The translations under genes and the position numbers were made by a program. Below, piece after piece: positions 46,872 to 56,698 of a stretch of 64,000 nucleotides of DNA. Within the stretch, counting starts at the first letter, position 1, and each line of letters starts with the position of its first letter. Under the pieces are notes generated by a model. That model was not told the DNA's origin. It searched no databases and worked only from the letters and a program-made list of their open reading frames with translations. This DNA is from Acidobacteriota bacterium (lineage in GTDB: Bacteria > Acidobacteriota > Terriglobia > Terriglobales > Acidobacteriaceae): positions 21,995-85,994 of the forward strand of contig JAKAXU010000009.1 in NCBI GenBank assembly GCA_021816455.1, written 5' to 3'.

Positions 46872-48329
46872 ATGCTGCATTGCAACAACGACAACAGAGC
46901 CGCCGCGCAATCGTTCCATCCACCCACATGGATGCGCATCAGCGCCGTCTGTGCGCTCGTGGTCGGCCTGCTTCTTCGCCTGGCGGCGTTTCACTTCTTT
47001 CCGCAAACCGATGGCGATGTCCTCGTCTATTCCGATCTGGCTGCAAATCTCGTCCGCCACGGTCAGCTTGCACTCACCAACGCTTCAGGCTCTCTTCATC
47101 CCAGCCTGATCCGCCTGCCCGGCTATCCGTTTTTTCTTGCCGTATGCTTTCGCTTTTTTGGCGTTGGCAACAACCTTGCCGTCTGCGTCATGCAATCTCT
47201 GCTGGATGCGGTCACGTGTCTGCTGCTTGCAGATCTCTCCCGCCTGCTCACCCTCGAGCTTGCTGCGCGACGCAGACTGGTCCGCGCGGGTTGGGGCGCG
47301 GCCCTTATTGCTCTCTGGATCGCCGAGCTTTGTCCCTTCACGGCGATCTACGTCTCCGCCCCGCTCACTGAAGGGCCAACTCTCTTCTGTATTGCGCTTG
47401 CATGCTGGGCTGCGCTGCACTTTCAGGACCGGCCCGTCTGGCGCAACGCCTTGCTCTTCACCGCAGCCGTCACCTGGGCAGCGCTGCTCCGCCCCGATGG
47501 AGCGCTGGTTGCCGTGGCGCTTGCGCCAGCGCTGTTTTCCCGCAGCGCTCGCGCACGCATTCCCGCGGCGCAACTGGCGCGAATGTGCCTGATCTGCGTG
47601 GCGCTTGCGCTGCTTCCATTCGCGCTCTGGGCTGCTCGCAACTGGCGGGTCTTCGGCGTCTTCCAGCCGCTTGCGCCGCGCTATGCCAGCGACCCGGGAG
47701 ACAGCAGCGATCTGGGTTTCGAGCGCTGGGCCGGAACCTGGACGCTGGATTTCGTCAACACTGTCGATGTTTACTGGCCCGTGCCTGGCGCTGCGGTTGA
47801 CGTCGCAGGCATTCCCCGGCGCGCCTGGAGTACGGAAGAGGATCACCAGAAGCTTCTCGCGCTCTTCGCCGCCTACAACCAGGACGGCTTCCACACCACG
47901 AAAGCTATGAACGCCGCACTGACTCGGATTGCGCTCCACAATCGCGCAGACCATCCGTGGCGTACGCATCTCTGGGTTCCCGCACTTCGCTCCGCCGATA
48001 TGTGGCTGCGTCCACGCGTGGAAAATCTTCCCATCGATCTCGACTGGTGGGTCTATCGCCACCATCACAACGAAACCATCTTCAGCTGGTGCTACGCCGG
48101 ACTGAATCTGCTTTTACTGCTTGTCGGCTTTGCAGGACTGGCCCTGCGGCCTCGGCTCGGCGCGTGGATGCTGCTCTATATGCTGCTGCGTTCTCTGTTG
48201 CTGGCCACGGTTCAGGGGCCAGAGGCACGTTACACGCTGGAGTGTCTGCCGCTGCTCCTCGTGACCGGCTCAGTCTGGCTCGGCGCACTTGCCTTCCCCG
48301 TCGGAAAGATCCGGGTCAACGCTGCATGA
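46872..48329 (+). CDS. GT-C family membrane glycosyltransferase (PMT-like)
   Basis: 485 residues with about 10 membrane helices. The first loop (TDGDVLVYSDLAANLVRHGQL) and SLIRLPGYPFFLAVCFRFFG match ArnT/PMT-like transferases acting on polyprenyl-phosphate sugars at the outer face of the inner membrane. The start at 46872 has no clear ribosome-binding site; ATG 46932 is an alternative. The stop overlaps the end of the convergent LolA-like gene by 14 bases. Confidence 0.8.
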   Translation: MLHCNNDNRAAAQSFHPPTWMRISAVCALVVGLLLRLAAFHFFPQTDGDVLVYSDLAANLVRHGQLALTNASGSLHPSLIRLPGYPFFLAVCFRFFGVGNNLAVCVMQSLLDAVTCLLLADLSRLLTLELAARRRLVRAGWGAALIALWIAELCPFTAIYVSAPLTEGPTLFCIALACWAALHFQDRPVWRNALLFTAAVTWAALLRPDGALVAVALAPALFSRSARARIPAAQLARMCLICVALALLPFALWAARNWRVFGVFQPLAPRYASDPGDSSDLGFERWAGTWTLDFVNTVDVYWPVPGAAVDVAGIPRRAWSTEEDHQKLLALFAAYNQDGFHTTKAMNAALTRIALHNRADHPWRTHLWVPALRSADMWLRPRVENLPIDLDWWVYRHHHNETIFSWCYAGLNLLLLLVGFAGLALRPRLGAWMLLYMLLRSLLLATVQGPEARYTLECLPLLLVTGSVWLGALAFPVGKIRVNAA

Positions 48330-49071
48330 CGCGCGTTCCGGAAGCCATTCTGATTGCAAATGCGTTCGCAGGAAGGCCGCTGTTCAAATGCAGCTGCGTA
48401 TAGTTCACCAGGCGATAGTTGCCCGATGGATCGAACGACTGCTGTCGAATAGCGATGCCGTTCTGCATGTCGATCCACAGCACAACCTTGCTCACATTCT
48501 GCTTGGTCGCCTCGGTGCGCGGCAGCAGTTGCAGCTTCTCGGTCGCCACGCCGCCGATTGTCTCCGCGCCAGCATAGCTCACCGTCCAGTCCTGTTGCAT
48601 CTCTGCGCTGCTTCCCCCAAATCCAAGCGCAAGAAAGCTCTCGATCTGTGCCTCTTTGCCCGCCGTGTGAAAGATCGTCATCTGCTTCAGCAACGGCTCA
48701 TAGAGCTTGAATTCGCCGCCGTCGTAGACCATCTCCTTGGGCACGGGCTTGCCATCCAGCGTCTTCAGATGCAGCGCCAGCGAGACCTTTCCCTTGTGCC
48801 GCTCCACATCGAGGCTGCCGGTCTGCGTATCCTTGTCAAAGATCGGCTGCGTCTGCACGTTCTCCCACACCACATCCGCCTTCGCCGTGTGGAACTTCGC
48901 TGCCGTCTCATCCAGCCGCGCCAGTACCTTCTGCAAATTGCCGTCTGCGCTCTGCGCCTGTGCCACCGCGGTGAATGCCAGCACAGCCATCATGCTCACA
49001 CCGACGTGGCGAAACCATCTTCCGCTGCCGCGCTTCTCTGCGCTGCGGCAGCCCATGCTTTCCGGCTTCAT
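48316..49071 (-). CDS. LolA-like periplasmic protein
   Basis: 251 residues from ATG 49071, with a signal peptide (MMAVLAFTAVAQAQ). The mature sequence LQKVLARLDETAAKFHTAKADVVWENV and the repeated amphipathic strands (MVYDGGEFKLYEP, VVLWIDMQNGIAIRQQSF) suggest the half-barrel fold of LolA/LolB lipoprotein carriers. Proteins of this kind may carry lipoproteins or lipids; it is not typical LolA. It shares its strand with the small membrane gene and serS. Confidence 0.75.
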   Translation of the reverse strand: MKPESMGCRSAEKRGSGRWFRHVGVSMMAVLAFTAVAQAQSADGNLQKVLARLDETAAKFHTAKADVVWENVQTQPIFDKDTQTGSLDVERHKGKVSLALHLKTLDGKPVPKEMVYDGGEFKLYEPLLKQMTIFHTAGKEAQIESFLALGFGGSSAEMQQDWTVSYAGAETIGGVATEKLQLLPRTEATKQNVSKVVLWIDMQNGIAIRQQSFDPSGNYRLVNYTQLHLNSGLPANAFAIRMASGTRVMQR

Positions 49072-49081
49072 TCCATACTCC

Positions 49082-49456
49082 TCAGCGCCGCACATGCACG
49101 CGCCACTCCGTTGGCTGCCCATTCGGACCGGTTACCGTCTCCCAGTGCGTCACAAACACCGCATCGCCCGTCACCGGCTCGATCGCCCGATGCAGAGCCT
49201 TGCGAATCAAGGCATCGTTCGCGTCGGCGGCCACATGCACATCTGCCGCATCCACCGTCACCAGCAACCCGCGCCCATGGTCGCTGACCACCTCGATCGG
49301 TTTGGAAAATCCCGAGATCGGGGTCGGTTTGTCGCCATAATTCCAGACTTGAGGAGTCACAAAGATAAACGCTAGAATCAGTGTGACCATCACGTCATAG
49401 TGGAAGCTGCCGCGCGCGTGTGTCCAGAAAAAATAACTCTTCAGCGTCTTGCCCAT
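49082..49456 (-). CDS. Small membrane-anchored protein of unknown function
   Basis: 124 residues from ATG 49456 (MGKTLKSYFFW). One hydrophobic segment (YDVMVTLILAFIFVTPQVW) is followed by a soluble domain with no recognised family (GLLVTVDAADVHVAADAND). It lies 10 bases upstream of the LolA-like gene and 7 bases after serS, so the trio is co-transcribed. The domain after the helix may be periplasmic. Confidence 0.75.
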   Translation of the reverse strand: MGKTLKSYFFWTHARGSFHYDVMVTLILAFIFVTPQVWNYGDKPTPISGFSKPIEVVSDHGRGLLVTVDAADVHVAADANDALIRKALHRAIEPVTGDAVFVTHWETVTGPNGQPTEWRVHVRR

Positions 49457-49463
49457 ACTCGTT

Positions 49464-50798
49464 TCAACTCTTCCTCCGCGCCTCTGTCGGCGCAATCGCA
49501 TCCATCCCGTTCATGTACGGCCTCAGCGCCTCGGGAATCCGCACCGATCCATCGGCCTGCTGATAGTTTTCGAGAATCGCTAGCCACGTCCGCCCCACCG
49601 CCAAACCGCTGCCGTTGATGGTGTGCACAAACTCCGTCTTCCCTTTATTTCCCGGCTTGTAACGAATGTTTGCCCGTCGCGCTTGAAAGCCTTCAAAGTT
49701 GGAACACGAGGAAATCTCGCGGTACACCTGCTGCCCCGGCAGCCAGACCTCAAGATCATAGGTCTTGGCCGAAGAAAATCCCGTATCTCCTGTGCATAGC
49801 AGCATACGCCGATACGGCAGCCCAAGCAGCTCAAGAATCGTCTCGGCGTCGCGCGTGAGCTTTTCGTGCTCGGCGTCCGACTCCTCGGGCCGCACAAACT
49901 TCACCAGCTCCACCTTCTGAAACTGATGCTGTCGAATGATGCCGCGCGTATCCCGGCCCGCCGCTCCCGCTTCGGCGCGGAAGCACGGCGTATACGCCGC
50001 GTAACAGATGGGCAGCAGCGCATCGTCGAGAATCTCGTCGCGAAAGAGGTTGGTGACCGGAACCTCAGCCGTCGGAATCAGCCAGTGATCGTTGTCGCGA
50101 TACTCTCCTTCGACAAACTCCTCTCCATCGGAGCAGCGAAAGAGATCCTCGGCGAACTTGGGCAACTGCCCGGTCCCGAAGAGCGAGTGGCTGTTCACCA
50201 GAAACGGTGGAAGCACCTCGGTATAGCCGTGACGCAGCGTGTGCTGGTCGAGCATGAAGCTGATCAACGCTCGCTCGAGCCGCGCGCCTGCGCCTTGATA
50301 GACGGCAAATCGCGCGCCGGAGAGTTTTGTTGCGCGCTCCAGGTCCAGAATGCCCAGCAACTCGCCAAGTTCCCAGTGTGGTCTGGCATCAAAACCAAAC
50401 TCCTGCGGCGCGCCCCATCTCTTCACCACCACGTTCTGCTCTTCGCTTCGTCCTTCAGGAACCTCATCGCGCGTCAGGTTCGGGATGCGTGCCAGCGACT
50501 GCCGCATCTTCTCGTCGAGCGCTGAAGCTTCGGCGTCCAGCCCGTCGAGCGTCTCCTTGATGGAGCGCGTCTCCTCCATCAGACTGCTCGCGTCCTCGCC
50601 CGCACGCTTCTTCGCGCCCACCTGCAGGCTCAGTTCGTTGCGCCGGGCCTTCAGGTGTTCGGCGCGCGTAATGGCCTCGCGTCGTGCCGCGTCCAGCGCA
50701 TGGAAATCCCCCAGCAGTGCGGACGGATCGGCGCCGCGCTGGCGCAGTTTTTCTTCGACTAATTTCAGATTGTTGCGTACAAAACTCAGATCAAGCAT
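49464..50798 (-). CDS. serS: Seryl-tRNA synthetase
   Basis: 444-residue class II synthetase that charges tRNA-Ser. The N-terminal part forms the long coiled-coil arm ([20 protein letters not shown] and neighbours), motif 2 is [26 protein letters not shown] and motif 3 is [23 protein letters not shown]. The ends and length are normal. No T-box or other leader structure is visible in the 25 bases before the next gene upstream. Confidence 0.97.
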   Translation of the reverse strand: MLDLSFVRNNLKLVEEKLRQRGADPSALLGDFHALDAARREAITRAEHLKARRNELSLQVGAKKRAGEDASSLMEETRSIKETLDGLDAEASALDEKMRQSLARIPNLTRDEVPEGRSEEQNVVVKRWGAPQEFGFDARPHWELGELLGILDLERATKLSGARFAVYQGAGARLERALISFMLDQHTLRHGYTEVLPPFLVNSHSLFGTGQLPKFAEDLFRCSDGEEFVEGEYRDNDHWLIPTAEVPVTNLFRDEILDDALLPICYAAYTPCFRAEAGAAGRDTRGIIRQHQFQKVELVKFVRPEESDAEHEKLTRDAETILELLGLPYRRMLLCTGDTGFSSAKTYDLEVWLPGQQVYREISSCSNFEGFQARRANIRYKPGNKGKTEFVHTINGSGLAVGRTWLAILENYQQADGSVRIPEALRPYMNGMDAIAPTEARRKS

Positions 50799-50823
50799 CG
50801 CATCTCCAGCTTACTAGAGCCTG

Positions 50824-52179
50824 TTACTCACCCGTCGATGGAGGCTTTCCGGACGCATCGATTTTCTTCTGCCAGCCGGGCAGTGTCTGGTCACCGGTAA
50901 TCAGCCGCGCGCTGTCTGAAAACGTGAAGTAGGTCCACGCCCACGAAGTCAGAATCCCCAGCCGATTGCGAAAACCGATCAGGAAATAAATATGCACCAC
51001 CAGCCAGGTAATCCAGGCCACGAAGCCACCCCATCGCGCCTTGAATGGCCACTCGATTTTGGCCACTGCGGCCAGCCTGCCAATCGTCGCCATGTCACCT
51101 TTGTCAAAGTAGCGGAAGCCGGGACGCGGCCTTCCTGCAAGATCTGCGGCAATCAGGCGCGCCGCGTGACGCCCCATCTGCATCGCTGGCTGGGCCACAC
51201 CCGGCACGGCGTGTCCATCCTGCTCGAAGTGCGCCAGATCGCCGCAGACGAAGACCTCGCGCAGCCCCTGGGGATTCAGCTCCGCGTTCACCGGGACGGC
51301 ACCGCGTTTCGTTACCTCGACGCCCAGCATCCTGCCCAGCGGCGAAGCTGCGACGCCCGCCGCCCACAACACAACAGCCGCATCGATGCGTTCCTCGCCC
51401 ATCATGATCCATCCTGCCTCCACGTTCGTTACGTGCGTGCCGGTGCGCACCACAACGCCGAGCTTACGAAGCTGTTTTTCGGCCAGCGCGGAAAGCTCCT
51501 CGGGAAAGCTGGCCAGCACACGCGACCCGCCTTCGATGAGAATCACCTCCGACTCAGCCGGATCGATGTGGCGAAAATCCCGACGCAGGAAAAGCCGCGC
51601 AATATCGGAGATCGCGCCCGCCAGTTCCACTCCCGTCGGCCCGCCGCCGATAATCACAAACCGGAGCGGTGGATGCCAGCCCTGCTCGACCATCTGGCGC
51701 TCGGCCAGCTCGAAGGCCAGCAGCACGCGCCGCCGAATCTCCGTCGCGTCTTCAAGCGTCTTCAAGCCCGGAGCATTCGGCTTCCATTCGTCGTGGCCCA
51801 GGTAGGAGTGGGTTGCGCCCGTCGCCAGCACCAGATAGTCATAGCCAAGCCGCGCGCCACTCGCCAGCGCGAGAGAACGCCCGCCCGTGTCGATGCCCAT
51901 CACCTCATCCATCAGCACTTCGATATTCGAGTATCGGCGCAAAATGGTGCGGATCGGCTGGGCAATCTGCGCCGGAGACAGTACCGCCAACGCCACCTGG
52001 TAGAGCAGCGGCTGAAAGGTGTGATGGTTTCTACGATCCACCAGCGTCACGTCCACCGACAGCTTGCCCAGCGCCTCCGCAGCGTTGATGCCGGCAAAGC
52101 CTCCGCCCACGATGACTACGCGTGGTCGTCGCGTGCCAGTTCCACCCTGCCACCTCGCATTTTCGTTCGCTTCGCCCAT
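50824..52179 (-). CDS. ndh: Type II NADH dehydrogenase-like FAD oxidoreductase
   Basis: 451 residues with two Rossmann motifs (VVIVGGGFAGINAAEALG for FAD, FVIIGGGPTGVELAGAI for NADH) and EVFVCGDLAHFEQDG, the FAD-contacting strand. The C-terminal segment (GFVAWITWLVVHIYFLIGF) is hydrophobic and probably binds the membrane. These enzymes pass electrons from NADH to quinone without pumping protons. It is followed by serS after 25 bases. Confidence 0.9.
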   Translation of the reverse strand: MGEANENARWQGGTGTRRPRVVIVGGGFAGINAAEALGKLSVDVTLVDRRNHHTFQPLLYQVALAVLSPAQIAQPIRTILRRYSNIEVLMDEVMGIDTGGRSLALASGARLGYDYLVLATGATHSYLGHDEWKPNAPGLKTLEDATEIRRRVLLAFELAERQMVEQGWHPPLRFVIIGGGPTGVELAGAISDIARLFLRRDFRHIDPAESEVILIEGGSRVLASFPEELSALAEKQLRKLGVVVRTGTHVTNVEAGWIMMGEERIDAAVVLWAAGVAASPLGRMLGVEVTKRGAVPVNAELNPQGLREVFVCGDLAHFEQDGHAVPGVAQPAMQMGRHAARLIAADLAGRPRPGFRYFDKGDMATIGRLAAVAKIEWPFKARWGGFVAWITWLVVHIYFLIGFRNRLGILTSWAWTYFTFSDSARLITGDQTLPGWQKKIDASGKPPSTGE

Positions 52180-52256
52180 CTCGATTCCACGCTCCTCTTT
52201 CGAGAATGGCAGAAGCCTGACCGAAAATACGGAAAATCCTGGGAATCGGCTCGGAT

Positions 52257-55196
52257 TTACGGATGCTGCTCAACCGCGATCGTCAGCGTCGAAGTATCGC
52301 CTGTAGCCGCTACAGCGGTGAGATTTGTCGCCACGCCGGGAATCGACAGCGGCAGGAAACTCACCGTCCCGTCCAGCGCTGAGGTCAGCGTCACGCTCTG
52401 CTTTTCCAGCAGGGGTGCTTGCGCGCACCGCCCATGCGTCGGGCACGGCGGCGACCACGCATATAGCGCCTCAAACACCGCCACCGTCCCACCCCCCATC
52501 GGCACACCGTCCATATCCCGCACACGCAGTACCACCGGCATCGGCAACTGGTTTGCTACCAGGCTCTGGCTCGCGCCGCTCACTGCCTCCACATACGCAA
52601 ACTCCGGCCGGGATCCCAGCGCGGCAAAATTCACACAGTTCGACGTACCCACGACACAGGCCATCGAAGCCGTCGTCTGCCCTTCGGCCAATGGCCCGGC
52701 GATCAGCATGACGGTTGCCATTCCGCTCGCGTCCGTCTGCACCGACGCTGCCGGAGCCACCAGCCCGCTGCCACTCAGCCACTGCACCGCGATTCCGCCC
52801 GCCGGTGCCGCCCCCGCAAGGGCCAGCGCTTCGACCGGCCAGCTCACCGTCGCTCCTGCGGCCAAATGCAGCGTCGGCGTCAGTGCGGCAAGCGCAGGAG
52901 CCACACCGCCATAGAAATGCGCCTGCACGTTACTTCCGTTGTCCAGCCCCGCTGTCACCACCACCAATGCCGTGCTGATCGGCGTCACACTCAGTGTCGC
53001 CAATCCGTCGCCGCTCGTGGTCACCGTACAACTGCTGCGCCCGCAGCCCAACTCCGCCGTCGTCCCTCCCACGGTATACGTCACCGTCACGCTTCCGGCA
53101 GGCAACCCATTCCCTCCGTTCACCACCACCGAAAACGGTACCGGAACGCCCAGCGGAACCATATTCTGCGGTGCTCTCACCACTCCGATCACGTCGTTGG
53201 TTCGCGCGTCGAAGCTCACGCCGCCCGGAATGACCGTCGCCGCATTCCGACCCGCAAGATCGTCCACCTCCACGTCCTGCGAACCGATCGCCGTGGAAGC
53301 CGTCACCGTTGCCGTAATCTCCGTCGGCTCGATGCTGATCGCCGTCGCCGGAATCCCACCCACCTTCACGGTGTCACCGGAGTGAAATCCAAAACCGCGA
53401 ATCACAATCGTCCCGCCGGTCGAGGGCAGCCGCGCAGGTATCACAGAATCTGCATAGAGCACCCATCCCTGATAGGTGTAATCCGGCCGCCCATCCCCGC
53501 GCTGATCCGCCACGGCCAGCCGCACGATGTCGCTGCCGCGGCTGTTCACCTCCAGATACGTCACGCCGGTCGCCGTGTCATTCTGGGCCGGAGCGAAGAC
53601 CGCCGGAGCCGCGCCAATCAGCGCAAATCCGTCCCACACTCCGATGGTCGGCATCGCCTTCGTCGTCGTCGGCTGCCCGGCTTCGTTCAGCGCCTGCGTC
53701 ACCACGGTGAAGCTCCGGTTCGCGCGCACCGCAAAGGTGAACCAGTCCGTCTGCCCCACCGCGCCCAGGCGCCCGCTCCAGGCGCCCGTGCCAGGCAGTT
53801 GATGCGGATTGCCCGCAACTCCGATGGGCAAACGCGGCGCATATCCCTCCGGCTCACCCGCAGAATCCTCCACTGTCACGTTCACAGGCTGAATCGTGCC
53901 CGCCGACAGACCATTCAGCGTCAGAGTCGGCATCGTCCCTGAAGGCGCAGGATTGCCAATCTGATACGGACCCACCGAACTATTCAGAATATTCAGCGGA
54001 TTGATCGCCTCGAAGCTCACCTGATAGCTGGCCGCACTCATCCCCGGCGGCAGGGGAATCGCGCTCAGGTCGAAGAATCCCTGTTGCGACGGATCGCTGC
54101 CGCCAAACCGATCCAGCGGATTGCCCAGCGCATCGTTGTAGCCTGTAATCGCATTGCCTCGATTCCCCGCAAAATACTCCCCGGAGACCGCCGTCACCGT
54201 GTACTCATACATCGGGTTGCCGTTCGCATCCAGCGGACGAACGATAACGTTCACTCCCTGCATGCCTTGCCCGTTGCGAAACGAGATGGTCCCCTGAATG
54301 GAAACCGTATTTGCCGCCGTCAGCAGGTGCCCGGGATACTCCGACTGGTTGACCGAGGTCACCGGATACAACCGGCTGATCGCCGCCTGGTCGTCATAGC
54401 GCAGAGTCGTCGGATCTGGAATGCAGACTCCACCTGTCGCGCCGCAGGCTCCATTATTCGGCTGCATCACAGGCCAGCCCAGCGTTCCGTTCGGCTCGGC
54501 TGCCGGGTCCGTCAACGCCAACGGGTTTACCTGCGCATTATCCAGCCCCAGAATCCGCCCAAAGGCGCGCTGCAGTTGGAAATTCATCATCTCCACCAGC
54601 GACGGTTCCGTCGCGCACAGCCCGTTCAGCACGATCACCCCATGTGCGAAAGTCGCCTGCGGATTGAAGTTGTCGATCCACGCAAGCACTCCATTCTGCG
54701 CGCAGTTGTCCGGCACGCTTGCGCCAGCGCCCAGCAGCGCATTGATCACTGAGCCATCCGCGTCAAAAACCACGGCAATCGGCGTCGCCGTGGCCTGCGG
54801 CGTCACGTCCGCAGGAGCCGTAAACTGCTGATTCGCCGCCTGAACGTTGCTTCCGTTCACGTCCTCGGCCAGGCTCCCGGCATCGGTCAGATTCACCCCT
54901 GCCGTCGGCACCGCATTCCAAAAGGCGGCCGCCGCATCCACCATCCCCACCGCCTGCTGGTTGCTGATCGCTCCACTCAGCGACCCCTGATCGACGAAAT
55001 AGGAGATCGGCCCGTCGGCCAAGCGAATCGGCTGCCCCACCACCGCCGGGTTAAAGTACGCCACACCTGCCACATACTTTGGCCCACCCGCCTGCGCGGA
55101 GGAATTTGCCATGCCGACCAGCGCGATGAGCAGAATGGCACGCAGCCACCCGCGGCGCGAAGAGAGCGTTCCGGATTGCGGCAAACAAGGGCGCAT
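52257..55196 (-). CDS. Large secreted TIG/Ig-like protein with a degenerate metalloprotease motif
   Basis: 979 residues from ATG 55196; the ATG at 55256 is possible and neither has a clear ribosome-binding site. A signal peptide (AILLIALVGMANSS) is followed by a matrixin-like region: GGPKYVAGVAYFNPAVVG, DVTPQATATPIAVVFDADGS and, near residue 212, RAFGRILGLDN, which aligns with the HExxHxxGxxH zinc motif but has R, A, R and N at the His/Glu/His/His positions. Repeats of IPT/TIG and Ig-like beta domains follow. It is probably a surface or secreted adhesion/binding protein without protease activity. Confidence 0.82.
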   Translation of the reverse strand: MRPCLPQSGTLSSRRGWLRAILLIALVGMANSSAQAGGPKYVAGVAYFNPAVVGQPIRLADGPISYFVDQGSLSGAISNQQAVGMVDAAAAFWNAVPTAGVNLTDAGSLAEDVNGSNVQAANQQFTAPADVTPQATATPIAVVFDADGSVINALLGAGASVPDNCAQNGVLAWIDNFNPQATFAHGVIVLNGLCATEPSLVEMMNFQLQRAFGRILGLDNAQVNPLALTDPAAEPNGTLGWPVMQPNNGACGATGGVCIPDPTTLRYDDQAAISRLYPVTSVNQSEYPGHLLTAANTVSIQGTISFRNGQGMQGVNVIVRPLDANGNPMYEYTVTAVSGEYFAGNRGNAITGYNDALGNPLDRFGGSDPSQQGFFDLSAIPLPPGMSAASYQVSFEAINPLNILNSSVGPYQIGNPAPSGTMPTLTLNGLSAGTIQPVNVTVEDSAGEPEGYAPRLPIGVAGNPHQLPGTGAWSGRLGAVGQTDWFTFAVRANRSFTVVTQALNEAGQPTTTKAMPTIGVWDGFALIGAAPAVFAPAQNDTATGVTYLEVNSRGSDIVRLAVADQRGDGRPDYTYQGWVLYADSVIPARLPSTGGTIVIRGFGFHSGDTVKVGGIPATAISIEPTEITATVTASTAIGSQDVEVDDLAGRNAATVIPGGVSFDARTNDVIGVVRAPQNMVPLGVPVPFSVVVNGGNGLPAGSVTVTYTVGGTTAELGCGRSSCTVTTSGDGLATLSVTPISTALVVVTAGLDNGSNVQAHFYGGVAPALAALTPTLHLAAGATVSWPVEALALAGAAPAGGIAVQWLSGSGLVAPAASVQTDASGMATVMLIAGPLAEGQTTASMACVVGTSNCVNFAALGSRPEFAYVEAVSGASQSLVANQLPMPVVLRVRDMDGVPMGGGTVAVFEALYAWSPPCPTHGRCAQAPLLEKQSVTLTSALDGTVSFLPLSIPGVATNLTAVAATGDTSTLTIAVEQHP

Positions 55197-55397
55197 TGTC
55201 GGGATGGCCGGCGATGAAGTGCAGCCACAAACCACCCCTTGCAATTCCGTGCGCATGCATCGAGATTGCGCTTTGAAATCTCTACGTTAAAGAAAATCAA
55301 TGCGATAGAAGCACAATTGGCGCGCAAAGCGCCTTGGCGACGTAAGAAATTTCTCATGAGAGATTTCTTATCGGAATCCTCACATCCATACGCCGAC

Positions 55398-55607
55398 TCA
55401 TATCTCCGGGTAAAAATCGAAAAATGCGTCGATGCTCATCCGCAGCTGCTTTTCGATCTCTTCGCGCGAGCCTTCCAGAACGTGCATGGTCACGCGTCCC
55501 TCGTTTCCGCTGGCCAGCTCCAGCCGCGCATCTTCCACGCTCTTCACTTCGCCTTCCGGCACCAGTCGCAATCCATAAATCAGAGTCAGATTCGCCATGT
55601 CCTTCAT
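55398..55607 (-). CDS. Small conserved protein of unknown function
   Basis: 69 residues from ATG 55607, preceded by AGGA, or 66 from ATG 55598. The sequence LTLIYGLRLVPEGEVKSVEDARLELASG has a strand-rich, acidic character and no signal peptide. No family is recognised. It lies alone on the minus strand, divergent from trxB by about 110 bases. Confidence 0.6.
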   Translation of the reverse strand: MKDMANLTLIYGLRLVPEGEVKSVEDARLELASGNEGRVTMHVLEGSREEIEKQLRMSIDAFFDFYPEI

Positions 55608-55717
55608 CCTATTCCTATAGATTCGTTCCGAATGGGTCGTACGCGCCACAACCGGGGCAAACTGCTCAGCTACAATCGAACCGAGTCACACAAAGATATC
55701 CATTATGAGTGCACAGC

Positions 55718-56698
55718 ATGAGTGAACAGAGCGCCGCAGCCAGCCAGACAGGCAACCAGAACAACCCGACCGAAACCCGCGACGCCGTCATTCTCGGCTC
55801 CGGTTGCGCCGGCCTCACCGCCGCCATTTACACAGCGCGTGCCAACCTCAAGCCGTTGGTGCTTGAAGGTCATGAGCCTGGCGGGCAGCTTTCGATCACC
55901 ACACTGGTCGAGAACTTTCCCGGATGGCCCGAGGGCATTCAAGGCCCTGAGCTGATCGAAAACATGAAGAAGCAGGCCGCGCGCTTCGGCGCCGAGTTCC
56001 GTACCGAGCACCTGGTCTCTGCCGACCTCAGCGTCAAACCCTTCCGACTGAAGACCTCGGTCGGCGAAATCTGCACGCGCACACTCATCATTGCCTCCGG
56101 CGCGAGTGCGCGCTGGCTTGGACTTCCCAGTGAGCAGGCGCTCATCGGCCACGGAGTCTCCAGTTGCGCCACCTGCGACGGGTTCTTTTTCAAGGACCAG
56201 CAGATCGCGGTCGTGGGCGGCGGCGACACGGCCATGGAAGAGGCGCTGTTCCTTACGCGCTTCGCCTCAAAGATTCACCTGCTCCATCGTCGCGACAGCT
56301 TCCGGGCCAGCAAGGTGATGCTGGAGCGCGCCATGGCTCACCCGAAGATCGAGATCTGCACCAACACCGTCGTCGAAGAGGTGCTTGGCGTCGAAGAAAC
56401 GGCCATGCGCGGCCTTGTCGTCCGCAACACCCTCACGCATGAGACAAGCACGCTGCCCGTCACCGGACTCTTCCTCGGTATCGGCCACGAACCCAACGCC
56501 AAAATGTTCCATGGCCAGATTGATCTCGATGACGACGGCTACATCCTCACCCATTCCAATGTGCTCACGCGCGTTCCCGGCGTCTTTGCCTGCGGCGACG
56601 TGCAGGACCGCCGCTATCGCCAGGCCATCACCGCAGCCGGCACCGGCTGCATGGCCGCGCTTGAGGCCGAGAAGTACCTCGAAGAACATGGACACTGA
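55718..56698 (+). CDS. trxB: Thioredoxin reductase
   Basis: 326 residues from ATG 55718. FAD motif AVILGSGCAGLTAAIY (with Cys where most have Pro), redox motif CATC near residue 149, NADPH motif VVGGGDTAMEEALFL with the basic HRRDSFRA and the FAD-contacting FACGDVQDRRYRQAITAAG. It reduces thioredoxin. The stop overlaps yggS by 11 bases. Confidence 0.96.
   Translation: MSEQSAAASQTGNQNNPTETRDAVILGSGCAGLTAAIYTARANLKPLVLEGHEPGGQLSITTLVENFPGWPEGIQGPELIENMKKQAARFGAEFRTEHLVSADLSVKPFRLKTSVGEICTRTLIIASGASARWLGLPSEQALIGHGVSSCATCDGFFFKDQQIAVVGGGDTAMEEALFLTRFASKIHLLHRRDSFRASKVMLERAMAHPKIEICTNTVVEEVLGVEETAMRGLVVRNTLTHETSTLPVTGLFLGIGHEPNAKMFHGQIDLDDDGYILTHSNVLTRVPGVFACGDVQDRRYRQAITAAGTGCMAALEAEKYLEEHGH

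Noticed and set aside
50992-52914. 640-residue plus-strand ORF
   Set aside because: Antisense to ndh and the secreted TIG-like gene; no domain or plausible start.
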